From an uncultured Pelagibacteraceae bacterium (GTDB taxonomy: Bacteria > Pseudomonadota > Alphaproteobacteria > Pelagibacterales > Pelagibacteraceae), in contig CACHUY010000001.1 of NCBI GenBank assembly GCA_902583295.1, positions 1-64,000 on the forward strand: a stretch of 64,000 nucleotides of DNA, read 5' to 3'. How positions within the stretch are numbered: the first letter of the stretch is position 1; each line of letters opens with the position of its first letter. The position numbers were made by a program, and so were the translations under genes. Under the pieces are notes generated by a model. That model saw only the letters and a program-made list of their open reading frames with translations, did no database searches and was not told the origin of the DNA. Below are positions 35,028-44,655 of the stretch, piece by piece.

Positions 35028-35797
35028 GATTTTAGGAATATACTTAAAAAATAGATTTGTGAATCTGGAATTATGCATACTGGAATTGGCTCCATTTTAT
35101 GCATATTTTGTTTTCTTATAGTTTCGTATTTAGATCGATTCGGAGAATTTGGGTTAGCCATAGCTTCTTCTAATTCTTGATATTTTAATCCTAGTTGACC
35201 TTCGTCGGTTCTTCCGTCATCCCACAAACCATCTGTAGGAGCAGCTTCAATTATTTCTTTTAGAATTCCAAGTTCTTTTCCTAGTTCCCAAATTTGAGTT
35301 TTATTACAGTCTGCTATTGGTGAAATATCAACTCCGCCATCTCCATATTTAGTATAAAATCCTACACCAAAGTCCTCGACTTTATTTCCAGTTCCTACAA
35401 CAATGCCTTTATTAGCTGCAGCTACTTGGTAAAGAGTTGTCATTCTTAATCTTGCTCTAGAATTTGCCATTCCGTGTTCGTTATCAAATTTAGATAAACT
35501 GGCACTAAAAGCTAGAAATAATTCATCTAAATTAATTGTATGTCCTTCAACATTTTTAAAATTTTTTACCAACCATTCTTGATGTTTTAAACTTAAATCA
35601 TGTTGGTGCGATTTTTGTTTAATCGGCATGGACAAAACAATTGTTCTCAAACCTGTCATAGCACTTAAAGTACTTGATACTGAGGAGTCTATTCCGCCAG
35701 AGATACCTATAACTAAAGACTCTGCCTTAGATGGCATATTATTTGCATAGTCTTTAATCCAATTGGAAATAAATTTAACTTTTTCAGATGAATCCAT
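35024..35797 (-). CDS. nadE: NH3-dependent NAD+ synthetase
   Basis: The 257-aa protein is the single-domain form without a glutaminase. The N-type ATP pyrophosphatase P-loop is ISGGIDSSVSSTL near residue 31. VVGTGNKVEDFGVGFYTKYGDGGVDISPI contacts NAD/ATP, and DGLWDDGRTDEGQLG is the deamido-NAD loop. Confidence 0.95.
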   Translation of the reverse strand: MDSSEKVKFISNWIKDYANNMPSKAESLVIGISGGIDSSVSSTLSAMTGLRTIVLSMPIKQKSHQHDLSLKHQEWLVKNFKNVEGHTINLDELFLAFSASLSKFDNEHGMANSRARLRMTTLYQVAAANKGIVVGTGNKVEDFGVGFYTKYGDGGVDISPIADCNKTQIWELGKELGILKEIIEAAPTDGLWDDGRTDEGQLGLKYQELEEAMANPNSPNRSKYETIRKQNMHKMEPIPVCIIPDSQIYFLSIFLKS

Positions 35798-35835
35798 GTT
35801 ACTTAAATATTAATTTTTAATGATTTTGCAATGTT

Positions 35836-37215
35836 TTAAGATGCCGCTCTATTTGCATTTTTTGAATAAGAGCTATTCTTTTTGATCTCATCTGATATCA
35901 AAAAGGCTAATTCCAAAGCCTGATTTGAATTCAATCTAGGGTCACAATGGGTATGATATCTTGAAGACAGATCTTGCTCAGATATTTTTTGAGCACCTCC
36001 TATACATTCTGTTACATTTTGACCAGTAAGCTCAATATGAAGGCCTCCTGCATAGCTTCCTTCACTTTGATGACAAGCAAAAACATCTTTAACTTCTTTT
36101 AAGACTCTATTGAAAGGTCTTGTTTTAAAGCCGGTAACTGCTTGTATAGTATTCCCGTGACATGGATCACATGACCAAATAACATTAAGTCCTTCTTTTT
36201 TAATTGCTCGAACAAGTTTTGGTAAATGTTTTGAAACGTTATCTGCACCAAATCTTGAAATTAATGTAATCTTACCTTTCTCATTTTTTGGATTTATTCT
36301 ATTACATAAATTGATTAGATCTTCAGCTTTTAAAGTTGGCCCACATTTTATTCCAATTGGATTCTCAATTCCTCTACAAAATTCGACATGGCCACCATCT
36401 AATTGCCTAGTTCTATCTCCAATCCAAACAAAGTGAGCTGAAGTATCATGATTCTCACCTGTGGTAGAGTCTGTTCTTGTCATAGATTCCTCAAAAGGTA
36501 ACAATAATGCTTCATGTGAAGTCCAAAAATTAACAGTATATAATCTATTATTAAAGTCTGATGTAATTCCACATGCTCTCATAAAAGCTATAGCATCAGC
36601 AATTTTGTCTTCAAGATCTTTAAATTTTTTAGCTTGTGGACTTTTTTTAATGTAATCTAGATTCCACAAATGTACATTATTAAGATCTGCAAATCCTCCT
36701 TTTGAAAAAGCTCTTATAAGATTGAGCGTTGCAGCTGACTGAGAATAAGCTTTAAATAATCTTTTTGGATCAGGAATTCTTGCTTTCTCATTAAATTCCA
36801 TTCCATTAATATTATCTCCTAGGTAACTTGGAAGCTCAACACCATTTTTATTTTCAACTGGTGAACTTCTGGGTTTAGAAAATTGACCAGCAATTCTTCC
36901 AAGTTTCACAACTGGTAAAGATGCTGAATATGTTAAAACTAATGACATTTGTAACATCAGTTTAAATGTGTCTCTAATATTATCTGGATTAAATTCAGCA
37001 AAACTTTCAGCGCAATCTCCACCTTGAAGAAGAAATGCTTTTCCATCAACAACATCAGCAAGTTGATTTTTCAAATGTCTAGTCTCACCTGCAAAAACTA
37101 ATGGTGGAAATGTTCCAATCTTATCCAGAACAGTATCCAATTCTTTTTTATTTGGATACTCTGGAATATGTTTTACGGGATATTTTCTCCAACTGTTTTT
37201 CTTCCAATTTTTCAT
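35836..37215 (-). CDS. 3-deoxy-7-phosphoheptulonate synthase, class II
   Basis: The ~459-aa enzyme starts the shikimate pathway from PEP and erythrose-4-phosphate. It is the class II (plant/Mycobacterium-like) type: LLQGGDCAESFAEF near residue 80, GRIAGQFSKPRSSP, SHEALLLPFEE, WIGDRTRQLDGGHVEF and CDPCHGNT. I use the ATG at 37215 in place of the TTG two codons upstream. Confidence 0.95.
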   Translation of the reverse strand: MKNWKKNSWRKYPVKHIPEYPNKKELDTVLDKIGTFPPLVFAGETRHLKNQLADVVDGKAFLLQGGDCAESFAEFNPDNIRDTFKLMLQMSLVLTYSASLPVVKLGRIAGQFSKPRSSPVENKNGVELPSYLGDNINGMEFNEKARIPDPKRLFKAYSQSAATLNLIRAFSKGGFADLNNVHLWNLDYIKKSPQAKKFKDLEDKIADAIAFMRACGITSDFNNRLYTVNFWTSHEALLLPFEESMTRTDSTTGENHDTSAHFVWIGDRTRQLDGGHVEFCRGIENPIGIKCGPTLKAEDLINLCNRINPKNEKGKITLISRFGADNVSKHLPKLVRAIKKEGLNVIWSCDPCHGNTIQAVTGFKTRPFNRVLKEVKDVFACHQSEGSYAGGLHIELTGQNVTECIGGAQKISEQDLSSRYHTHCDPRLNSNQALELAFLISDEIKKNSSYSKNANRAAS

Positions 37216-37250
37216 ATACAACCTGAAAGTGTTTTAACAGAGTTTTTATT

Positions 37251-39071
37251 TTATTCAACAGTGACAGATTTTGCCAAATTTCTTGGCTTATCGATGTCAT
37301 ATCCTTTTTTAAGAGCTGAGAAATAGGCCAGTTTTTGAAGAGGTATAGTCAAAAGAAAAGGTAATAGGTCGTCATTTGTATTTTCAACTTCAATTGTTTC
37401 CCAAATATTCTCAGAAATAATTTCATCTTTACTTTTATTAGTAATTAATAAAACTTTTGCTCCTCTTGCTATTACTTCCTGCATGTTTGAAATAGTTTTT
37501 TTGTAATAGCTGTCTCTCGGAGCTAATACTACTACTGGCATTCCATCCTCAATCAATGCCAATGGACCGTGTTTCATTTCGCCAGCTGGATAACCTTCCG
37601 CATGAACATAAGATAATTCTTTCAGTTTTAAAGCACCCTCGAGTGCAATTGGATAAGAAAAACCTCTACCCAAAAACATTGAGCCTTTTGCTTCATTAAA
37701 AGTAGAAGATATAGCCTGAATATCATTATCTATTAATAAAGATTTTTCAATTAAATTTGGTAAGGTAAGTAAATCTTCAATTTTTTCTTTGTAATTTTTC
37801 TTATTAATTTCATTTCTTAAAGATCCTAATTTTAAGGCTAAAATATATAAAATTAATATCTGTCCTAAAAAAGCTTTTGTAGATGCAACACCAATTTCTG
37901 GGCCACAATGAATTGGTAGTACAAAATTAGCATCTCTTGCAATGGAACTTTCAATTACATTAACTACAGCACAAGTTTTCATATTATTTTTCTTACAAAG
38001 ATTTAGTGCCGCGTATGTATCTGCTGTTTCTCCTGATTGCGAAACAAATATATATAAAGAGTCCTTTTTAAATCTATTATTTCGATACCTAAACTCTGAT
38101 GCAATATCTATAGAGACATCTAGTTGAGTTAATTCTTCAAACCAATATTTAGCCATTATACAAGAGTGATAAGCAGTTCCACAACCTATTAAAGTAATTG
38201 AATTAATTTCACTTATTTTCCAAGGAAAATTGTAAATATTTATCTCTGAATTTGTTTTATCTATATACTCCTTAATACCAGTCTTAATAGTAATTGGTTG
38301 TTCTTCAATTTCCTTTGCCATAAAATGTTTAAAATCACCTTTTTCATAACTAGCCTCATTTGATGAAAGTTCTAAGATTTTTTTATTTATTTTTTTTCCA
38401 TCTTCATTAAAAAAAAGAACTTGATCCTTTTTAATTATGCAAAATTCACCGTCATCAAGATAAGTTATTTTATTAGTCATTGCCTTTAGTGCATAAGAGT
38501 CTGAACCTAGATAATTTTCATTTGGTCCATAACCAACAGCTAAAGGTGAGCCTCTTCTGGCTCCAACTAATAGGTCAGGAATATCCTTAAAAACAATTCC
38601 TAAAGCGAAGCTACCATGAAGTTGTTTTAATGTTTTAGTTATAGCTTCTTCTAATTCGTCAGTTTTCAAATTTTCAGTAATTAGATGCACTATTACCTCA
38701 GTGTCTGTTTGAGACTTAAATATATGACCTTTAGTTGTTAAATATTTTTTTAATATTGTTGAGTTTTCAATGATTCCGTTATGAACAACAGACACATTGT
38801 GAGATGAATGTGGATGAGCATTAATATTGTTTGGTGCTCCGTGAGTAGCCCATCTAACATGACCAATTCCAATATTTCCTTTTAAATTTTTTAAATCAAA
38901 ATTTTGTTCTAAAGTATTTACTCTACCTTCAGACTTCACTTCTTTTATCTCACCTTTAAAAAGAGTTGCTATCCCAGCAGAGTCATAACCTCTATATTCA
39001 AGCTTTTTTAGTGAATTAACGATACTTGCAGATACTGATTTATTACTTGAAATTCCTATAATACCACACAT
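37251..39071 (-). CDS. glmS: Glutamine-fructose-6-phosphate aminotransferase (isomerizing)
   Basis: The 606-aa enzyme makes glucosamine-6-phosphate. The N-terminal nucleophile is Cys2 (MCGIIGI), with HVRWATHGAPNNINAHPH downstream. Two SIS sugar-isomerase domains follow (TLIGCGTAYHSCIMAK, FVSQSGETADTYAAL) and the C-terminus is DIDKPRNLAKSVTVE. The neighbouring truncated GlmU acts later in the same UDP-GlcNAc pathway. Confidence 0.97.
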   Translation of the reverse strand: MCGIIGISSNKSVSASIVNSLKKLEYRGYDSAGIATLFKGEIKEVKSEGRVNTLEQNFDLKNLKGNIGIGHVRWATHGAPNNINAHPHSSHNVSVVHNGIIENSTILKKYLTTKGHIFKSQTDTEVIVHLITENLKTDELEEAITKTLKQLHGSFALGIVFKDIPDLLVGARRGSPLAVGYGPNENYLGSDSYALKAMTNKITYLDDGEFCIIKKDQVLFFNEDGKKINKKILELSSNEASYEKGDFKHFMAKEIEEQPITIKTGIKEYIDKTNSEINIYNFPWKISEINSITLIGCGTAYHSCIMAKYWFEELTQLDVSIDIASEFRYRNNRFKKDSLYIFVSQSGETADTYAALNLCKKNNMKTCAVVNVIESSIARDANFVLPIHCGPEIGVASTKAFLGQILILYILALKLGSLRNEINKKNYKEKIEDLLTLPNLIEKSLLIDNDIQAISSTFNEAKGSMFLGRGFSYPIALEGALKLKELSYVHAEGYPAGEMKHGPLALIEDGMPVVVLAPRDSYYKKTISNMQEVIARGAKVLLITNKSKDEIISENIWETIEVENTNDDLLPFLLTIPLQKLAYFSALKKGYDIDKPRNLAKSVTVE

Positions 39072-39074
39072 AAT

Positions 39075-39695
39075 TTATTTTTTTCTCTTATAATTTTTGA
39101 TTTCTGTTTGTAAAGATCTTGTTAAAGCCAAAGATTTTTTAGACACATTTTTTGTTATAACTGAACCTGCCCCCACAATACTTTCACTCTCAATTATAAT
39201 TGGTGCGACTAGCGAAGAGTTAGATCCTATAAATACTTTATCTTTAATTTTTGTTTTACTTTTTTTAATACCATCATAGTTACAAGTTATCGTGCCAGCA
39301 CCTACATTTACAGCTTTACCAATTTCTGTGTCACCAATGTAAGATAAATGGTTTACCTTTGATTTTTTACCTATTGTACTTTTCTTTACTTCAACAAAAT
39401 TTCCTATTTTAGAACCCTCTTTCAGAATTGTTTCAGGTCTTATTCTTGCATAAGGGCCAATCTCAACTTTGTTTTCAATTTTACATGCTTCTAAATGTGA
39501 AAAAGATTTAATTGTAACACTGTTTCCAATTTTTACTTTTGGACCAAAAACAACATAAGGCTCAATAGAAACATTTTTTCCAATTTTTGTATCTTTACAA
39601 AAGAAAATTGTCTCAGGTCCTAACATTTTAACACCTGCTTTTAAAAATTTACTTCTTAACCTAATTTGAATTTTTTGTGAATTTAAAGGTTTCAT
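39075..39695 (-). CDS. GlmU-like protein reduced to the acetyltransferase domain
   Basis: The 206-aa protein consists of left-handed beta-helix hexapeptides matching the C-terminal acetyltransferase half of GlmU: GPYARIRPETILKEGSKIGNFVEVKKS, KVNHLSYIGDTEIG, NVGAGTITCNYDG and FIGSNSSLVAPI. The N-terminal ~225-residue uridyltransferase domain is absent. The upstream region (39696-39764) is non-coding on this strand, so the missing half must be elsewhere. It lies 3 nt upstream of glmS, which supports a role in UDP-GlcNAc synthesis. Confidence 0.88.
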   Translation of the reverse strand: MKPLNSQKIQIRLRSKFLKAGVKMLGPETIFFCKDTKIGKNVSIEPYVVFGPKVKIGNSVTIKSFSHLEACKIENKVEIGPYARIRPETILKEGSKIGNFVEVKKSTIGKKSKVNHLSYIGDTEIGKAVNVGAGTITCNYDGIKKSKTKIKDKVFIGSNSSLVAPIIIESESIVGAGSVITKNVSKKSLALTRSLQTEIKNYKRKK

Positions 39696-39764
39696 TTAAT
39701 TTTTGTTTACATTAAGTATATAACTTAATTAATTCACAAATTATTTCTTTAAAATACTTTTATA

Positions 39765-40448
39765 ATGAAACAAAAATTCACTATTTTATTTGATCTAGAT
39801 GGTACACTTGTTGATACAGCGCCAGATTTAATGCATGCCCATAATCATGTGATGAAAAAATTTGGTTATCCAACTAAATCTACAGATCAAATAAGAAATC
39901 TAGTTGGCAAAGGTGCGGGTGCAATGATTGGTAGATCTATTTGGGGTCAAGCTAAAAAAGAATTTAGCAAAGTGAATGATGAAAAAATTAAAAAAGAAAT
40001 GGTGAGTGAGTTTGTGGATTTTTATGGAAAAAATATAATTAACGAAAGTACATTGATTAGTGGAGTTAAAGAGTTTTTGAAATGGTGTAGAAACGACAAT
40101 ATATCAATGGCTGTATGTACTAATAAGCAAGAGCATTTATCCAATGATCTATTAAAAAAAATTGGAATTTATGATTACTTTGAATATGTAGCTGGTTCAG
40201 ATACTTTTGATTATTGTAAACCAGATCCTCGACATCTTACTTCAGTGGTTGAAATTTTGGATGGAGACTTAAAAAAAACAATAATGATTGGCGATAGCGA
40301 AACAGATGCGAATGCTGCAAAATCAGCAGAAATCCCAATGATTTTATTGGAGGATGGATATACTGAAAAAAATATTGATGAAATTTATCATAATCACTTA
40401 ATAAAAGACTTTATCGGCATTGAAAAAATAATATCCAAATATCTTTAA
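39765..40448 (+). CDS. gph: Phosphoglycolate phosphatase-like HAD hydrolase
   Basis: The 227-aa HAD protein has motif I LFDLDGTLVDTAPDL, motif II VCTNKQEHLS, the Lys region YCKPDPRHL and motif III IMIGDSETDANAA. The cap domain and length fit Gph, which clears 2-phosphoglycolate, though other HAD substrates are possible. It diverges from the glmU-like gene. Confidence 0.87.
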   Translation: MKQKFTILFDLDGTLVDTAPDLMHAHNHVMKKFGYPTKSTDQIRNLVGKGAGAMIGRSIWGQAKKEFSKVNDEKIKKEMVSEFVDFYGKNIINESTLISGVKEFLKWCRNDNISMAVCTNKQEHLSNDLLKKIGIYDYFEYVAGSDTFDYCKPDPRHLTSVVEILDGDLKKTIMIGDSETDANAAKSAEIPMILLEDGYTEKNIDEIYHNHLIKDFIGIEKIISKYL

Positions 40449-40500
40449 TATTGATTAATTTAATTTAACTATTAAAACAAAATATCTCAAAGGAGTTATT

Positions 40501-42003
40501 TTGTTATTACACACTGTTAAAGTTTATCCATCAAAAATTCATTTACCAAAGAAGAAACAGCTTGCATGGAAAATTGCTGAAATAGCAAGTGATAATGCAA
40601 AATTAAATAAGGACGCAATTGAAATGGTTATCAATAGAATTATTGATAACGCTTCTGTTGCTGTTGCTTCTTTAAATAGACGACCAGTTATCTCATCAAG
40701 AGAAATGGCTCTTAAACATTCAAGGAAAAATGGTGCAACATTGTTTGGTGTGAGGTCAAATTTAAAATTTGATTGTGAGTGGGCTGCTTGGTCAAATGGT
40801 ACAGCCGTTAGAGAGCTCGATTTTCACGATACTTTTTTAGCAGCTGATTACAGTCATCCAGGTGACAATATTCCACCGATACTAGCTGTTGCACAACAAA
40901 ATAAAAAAAGTGGTGTAGATCTTTTAAGAGGAATTATAACTGCCTACGAAGTTCAAGTAAATTTAGTTAAAGGTATTTGTTTGCATAAACATAAAGTTGA
41001 CCATATTGCGCATTTAGGTCCAAGTGTAGCTGCAGGTTTAGGTTCAATGTTGAGACTTAATACAGAAACAATTTATCAAGCTGTTCAACAAGCTCTCCAT
41101 ACTACTGTATCCACAAGACAATCTAGAAAAGGTGAAATTTCAAGCTGGAAAGCATATGCCCCTGCTCATGCAGGTAAGCTTGCTATTGAGGCTGTCGACA
41201 GAGTTATGAGGGGAGAAGGAGCACCAAGTCCAATTTATGAGGGTGAGGATAGTGTAATAGCAAGAATATTAGATGGTAAAAATGCAAATTATAAAGTTCC
41301 GTTACCAAAAAAGGGTGAAAGTAAAAAAGCTATACTGGAAACTTACACAAAAGAATATTCTGCTGAATATCAATCCCAAGCATTAATCGATCTTGCAAAG
41401 AAATTAAAAACTAAAATACCAAACTTAAACTTAATTAAAAAAATCGATATTTATACTAGTCATCACACACACTATGTAATTGGAACTGGGGCTAATGATC
41501 CTCAAAAAATGGATCCAAATGCAAGTCGAGAGACTCTTGACCACTCTATTATGTATATATTTGCTGTTGCACTGGAAGATGGTGATTGGCACCATGTAAA
41601 ATCTTATTCTAAATCGAGAGCAAATAAAAAAAGTACCATTAAAATTTGGAGATCAATAAAAACTTATGAAGATAAAAAATGGACAAAAAAATATCATGAT
41701 CCTAACCCAAAAAAAAAGTCATTTGGTGCAAAAGTAGTTGTAACTTTAAATAATGGGCAAAAAATCACTGAGCAACTTGATAGAGCTGATGCGCATCCAT
41801 ATGGATCAAGACCTTTTAAAAGACAAAATTATATTAATAAATTTTTAACACTTACTGAAGGAATTCTTGATAAAAATGAAAGTAATCGTTTTATAAAGAA
41901 TGTGCAAAATTTAAAAAATTTAAAATCTGGTCAATTGCATAAATTAAATTTGGAAATAAAAAAAAGTAAATTGAAAAGAAATCAAAAAAAAGGAATTTTT
42001 TAA
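40501..42003 (+). CDS. prpD: 2-methylcitrate dehydratase (MmgE/PrpD family)
   Basis: The 500-aa enzyme dehydrates 2-methylcitrate in propionate breakdown. Family blocks include [55 protein letters not shown] and [21 protein letters not shown]-like residues. The start is TTG, supported by AAAGGAG 7 nt upstream and the family N-terminus. It opens the prpDBC operon and its stop overlaps the prpB start. Confidence 0.93.
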   Translation: MLLHTVKVYPSKIHLPKKKQLAWKIAEIASDNAKLNKDAIEMVINRIIDNASVAVASLNRRPVISSREMALKHSRKNGATLFGVRSNLKFDCEWAAWSNGTAVRELDFHDTFLAADYSHPGDNIPPILAVAQQNKKSGVDLLRGIITAYEVQVNLVKGICLHKHKVDHIAHLGPSVAAGLGSMLRLNTETIYQAVQQALHTTVSTRQSRKGEISSWKAYAPAHAGKLAIEAVDRVMRGEGAPSPIYEGEDSVIARILDGKNANYKVPLPKKGESKKAILETYTKEYSAEYQSQALIDLAKKLKTKIPNLNLIKKIDIYTSHHTHYVIGTGANDPQKMDPNASRETLDHSIMYIFAVALEDGDWHHVKSYSKSRANKKSTIKIWRSIKTYEDKKWTKKYHDPNPKKKSFGAKVVVTLNNGQKITEQLDRADAHPYGSRPFKRQNYINKFLTLTEGILDKNESNRFIKNVQNLKNLKSGQLHKLNLEIKKSKLKRNQKKGIF

Positions 42004-42899
42004 TGCATTTCATTGATAAAGAGCCAAGTCAAAAAAGAATAGATTTTGATCTAAAGTTGAAATCAAATAAAATTTTAAGAGTTCCAGGTGCATACAATCC
42101 CTTAACAGCAAAATTAATTGAAGAAATAGGTTATGATGCAGTTTATATTTCCGGAGGTGTGATGGCTAATGATTTGGGCTTTCCAGACATAGGACTTACA
42201 ACCTTACAAGATGTAAGCACAAGATCTTACTTGATATCAAGAGTTACAAATCTTCCAACTATTGTAGATATTGATACAGGGTTTAAATCATGTAAAGAAA
42301 CTATCGAAACATTCGAAGAATTTGGAATTACAGGAGTTCATTTAGAAGATCAGATAGAAAGAAAAAGATGCGGACATCTAGATAACAAAGAATTAATTTC
42401 CACAGAAGCAATGGTGAAAAAAATTAAAGAATGTGTTGCTGCTAAAAAAGATCCAAATTTTAAAATTATTGCCCGGTCTGATGCAAAAGATGTTGAAGGA
42501 ATAGATAAAATGATTGAAAGATGCAAAGCATACATTGATGCAGGTGCAGAGATCATTTTTCCAGAGGCACTTCAAGATGAAAAAGATTTCGAGACAGTAA
42601 GGAAAGAGTTAAAATGCTATCTATTAGCTAACATGACAGAATTTGGAAAATCAAAGCTTTTTAATTACAAAGAATTAGAAAATTTAGGATTTAATATTGT
42701 CATTTATCCTGTAACTACACAAAGATTAGCAATGAAAAATGTGGAGGATGGATTAAGAGACATTTATGCAAGTGGACATCAGAACAACATAATAGATAAA
42801 ATGCAATCTCGAAAAAGACTTTATGAGCTTGTTGAATATGAAAAGTATAATTCATTAGATGAAAAGATTTATAACTTTAGTACAGAAGGACACGAATAA
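42003..42899 (+). CDS. prpB: 2-methylisocitrate lyase
   Basis: The 298-aa lyase cleaves 2-methylisocitrate to pyruvate and succinate. The PEP-mutase/isocitrate-lyase fold is seen in VPGAYNPLTAKLIEEIGYDAVYISGG, DIDTGF, VHLEDQIERKRCGHL (KRCGH contains the catalytic Cys) and IIARSDAKDVEGID. It is coupled to both neighbours by TAATG overlaps. Confidence 0.96.
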   Translation: MHFIDKEPSQKRIDFDLKLKSNKILRVPGAYNPLTAKLIEEIGYDAVYISGGVMANDLGFPDIGLTTLQDVSTRSYLISRVTNLPTIVDIDTGFKSCKETIETFEEFGITGVHLEDQIERKRCGHLDNKELISTEAMVKKIKECVAAKKDPNFKIIARSDAKDVEGIDKMIERCKAYIDAGAEIIFPEALQDEKDFETVRKELKCYLLANMTEFGKSKLFNYKELENLGFNIVIYPVTTQRLAMKNVEDGLRDIYASGHQNNIIDKMQSRKRLYELVEYEKYNSLDEKIYNFSTEGHE

Positions 42900-44023
42900 T
42901 GAGTGAAGATATCAAAAAAGGATTGCTTGGAATTGTAGTTGATGAAACTGAAGTTTCTAAAGTAATGCCAGAAATTAATTCCCTAACTTACAGAGGTTAT
43001 GCTGCACAAGATTTATGTGAATACTGTAGATTTGAAGAAGTGGCTTACTTAATTTTAAATAAAGATTTACCAAATACTTTAGAGCTAAGAAAATTTGAAA
43101 AAGAGGAAAAAAATAACAGAGAGTTATCTAAAAATTTATATGAAATAATAAAACATATGCCAAAAAAATCCCATCCTATGGATGTAGCCAGAACTGCTGT
43201 AAGTGTAATGGGATTAGAAGATAAAGAGACACAAGACTCTTCTACTGAAGCAAATATGAGAAAGGCATTAAGAATTTTTGCAAAGACCCCTACTGCTTTA
43301 GCAGCGTTTTATAGAATTAGAAAAGGAAAAAAAATAATAAAACCAAAGAAAACTTTAACTTTTGCTGAAAACTTTTTTTATATGTGTTTTGGCAAAGTTC
43401 CACAAAAAGAAATTGTTAAAGCTTTTGATGTGTCACTAATTCTTTATGCTGAACATAGTTTTAATGTTTCAACATTTACTGCAAGAACTATAACAAGTAG
43501 CTTATCTGATATTCATGGAGCAATTACAGGAGCCATTGCTAGTTTAAAAGGACCGTTGCATGGTGGTGCAAATGAAGAGGTCATGCACATGATGAGTAAA
43601 ATAAAAAAACCTGAGAATGCATTAAAATGGATTAATAATGCATTAAAAAACAAAGAAGTAGTTATGGGCTTTGGTCATAGAGTTTACAAATCAGGAGACT
43701 CTAGAGTTCCAACCATGAGACAATATTTTGGAAAAGTTGCTAAACTTAAGAAAGATAAAAAATTTGAGAAAATTTATGACATTGTTGAAAAAGTTATGAT
43801 TAAAGAGAAAAATATTCATCCAAATGTTGATTACCCAACAGGACCCACTTATCATTTAATGGGATTTGATACTGATTTTTTTACACCAATATTTGTTATT
43901 TCAAGGATAACAGGTTGGTCTGCTCACATAATGGAGCAACATGCTGCTAATAAATTAATTAGACCTTTAGCAAGTTATAAAGGTAGCAAACACAGAAAAG
44001 TTTTGCAATTAAACCAAAGATAA
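42899..44023 (+). CDS. prpC: 2-methylcitrate synthase
   Basis: The 374-aa citrate-synthase-fold enzyme joins propionyl-CoA and oxaloacetate. Key residues are His in YAEHSFNVSTFTAR, His in MGFGHRVYKSGDSR and Asp in MGFDTDFFTP. The short N-terminus (KGLLGIVVDETEVSKV, LTYRGYAAQDL) is typical of PrpC. It closes prpDBC and ends 1 nt from the convergent methyltransferase gene. Confidence 0.94.
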   Translation: MSEDIKKGLLGIVVDETEVSKVMPEINSLTYRGYAAQDLCEYCRFEEVAYLILNKDLPNTLELRKFEKEEKNNRELSKNLYEIIKHMPKKSHPMDVARTAVSVMGLEDKETQDSSTEANMRKALRIFAKTPTALAAFYRIRKGKKIIKPKKTLTFAENFFYMCFGKVPQKEIVKAFDVSLILYAEHSFNVSTFTARTITSSLSDIHGAITGAIASLKGPLHGGANEEVMHMMSKIKKPENALKWINNALKNKEVVMGFGHRVYKSGDSRVPTMRQYFGKVAKLKKDKKFEKIYDIVEKVMIKEKNIHPNVDYPTGPTYHLMGFDTDFFTPIFVISRITGWSAHIMEQHAANKLIRPLASYKGSKHRKVLQLNQR

Positions 44024-44024
44024 C

Positions 44025-44654
44025 TTAATTTTTTTGTATTTTAGCAAATCTATTATTGCAAATTATTTCGCATTTTAGATTATTTTCAAAAGTAAATTCA
44101 TCTATGGCTTTTTTTACACCAGGGGCGTAGCTTAAATCATAATCATCACACAAAATAACTCCATCATTTTGAATTACCTCACTACAACAGTTTAAATCAT
44201 TCATAACAGTTGAATAATCATGTCCACCATCAAGAAAAACATAATCAACCTTTGACATGTCTATATTTTTTAAAATTTTATTAGAGTTACCTTTTATAAG
44301 AGATACATTTTCCCTAAATTTTCTAAGCAAATCTTTTACAGCTTCGATACTATAAGGGTTTTGTCTTTTAATGTAATTGAAATAGATTGTTTTAAAAGGA
44401 TTATTAAATTTAGTGTTCGGAATAACCTCATTCTTAGTTTCATGACCTTCATGAAACAAATCTACACCAATGTAATTAAAGTCATTTCCATGTATTGAAC
44501 TAAGCAATTCGCATACATTACGAGCAGTAACTCCATGAAAAACACCAATTTCAAGAAAAACTTTTGGTTTTTTTTTAGAAATTTCTTCTAAAAAAAATTC
44601 TCCTACACCCTTTTGTTTTAAGCTAGTTTTGCGAAAATATTTTTGATATTTCAA
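44025..44654 (-). CDS. Class I SAM-dependent methyltransferase
   Basis: The 209-aa protein has a Rossmann-type SAM site: VFLEIGVFHGVTARNVCEL (motif I, about residue 33), DFNYIGVDLF, VDYVFLDGGHDYSTVMNDL and GVILCDDYD. It resembles the Methyltransf_24 group; the substrate is unknown. It begins 1 nt after the nrdB stop and is probably in the nrdAB transcript. Confidence 0.82.
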   Translation of the reverse strand: MKYQKYFRKTSLKQKGVGEFFLEEISKKKPKVFLEIGVFHGVTARNVCELLSSIHGNDFNYIGVDLFHEGHETKNEVIPNTKFNNPFKTIYFNYIKRQNPYSIEAVKDLLRKFRENVSLIKGNSNKILKNIDMSKVDYVFLDGGHDYSTVMNDLNCCSEVIQNDGVILCDDYDLSYAPGVKKAIDEFTFENNLKCEIICNNRFAKIQKN

Positions 44655-44655
44655 A

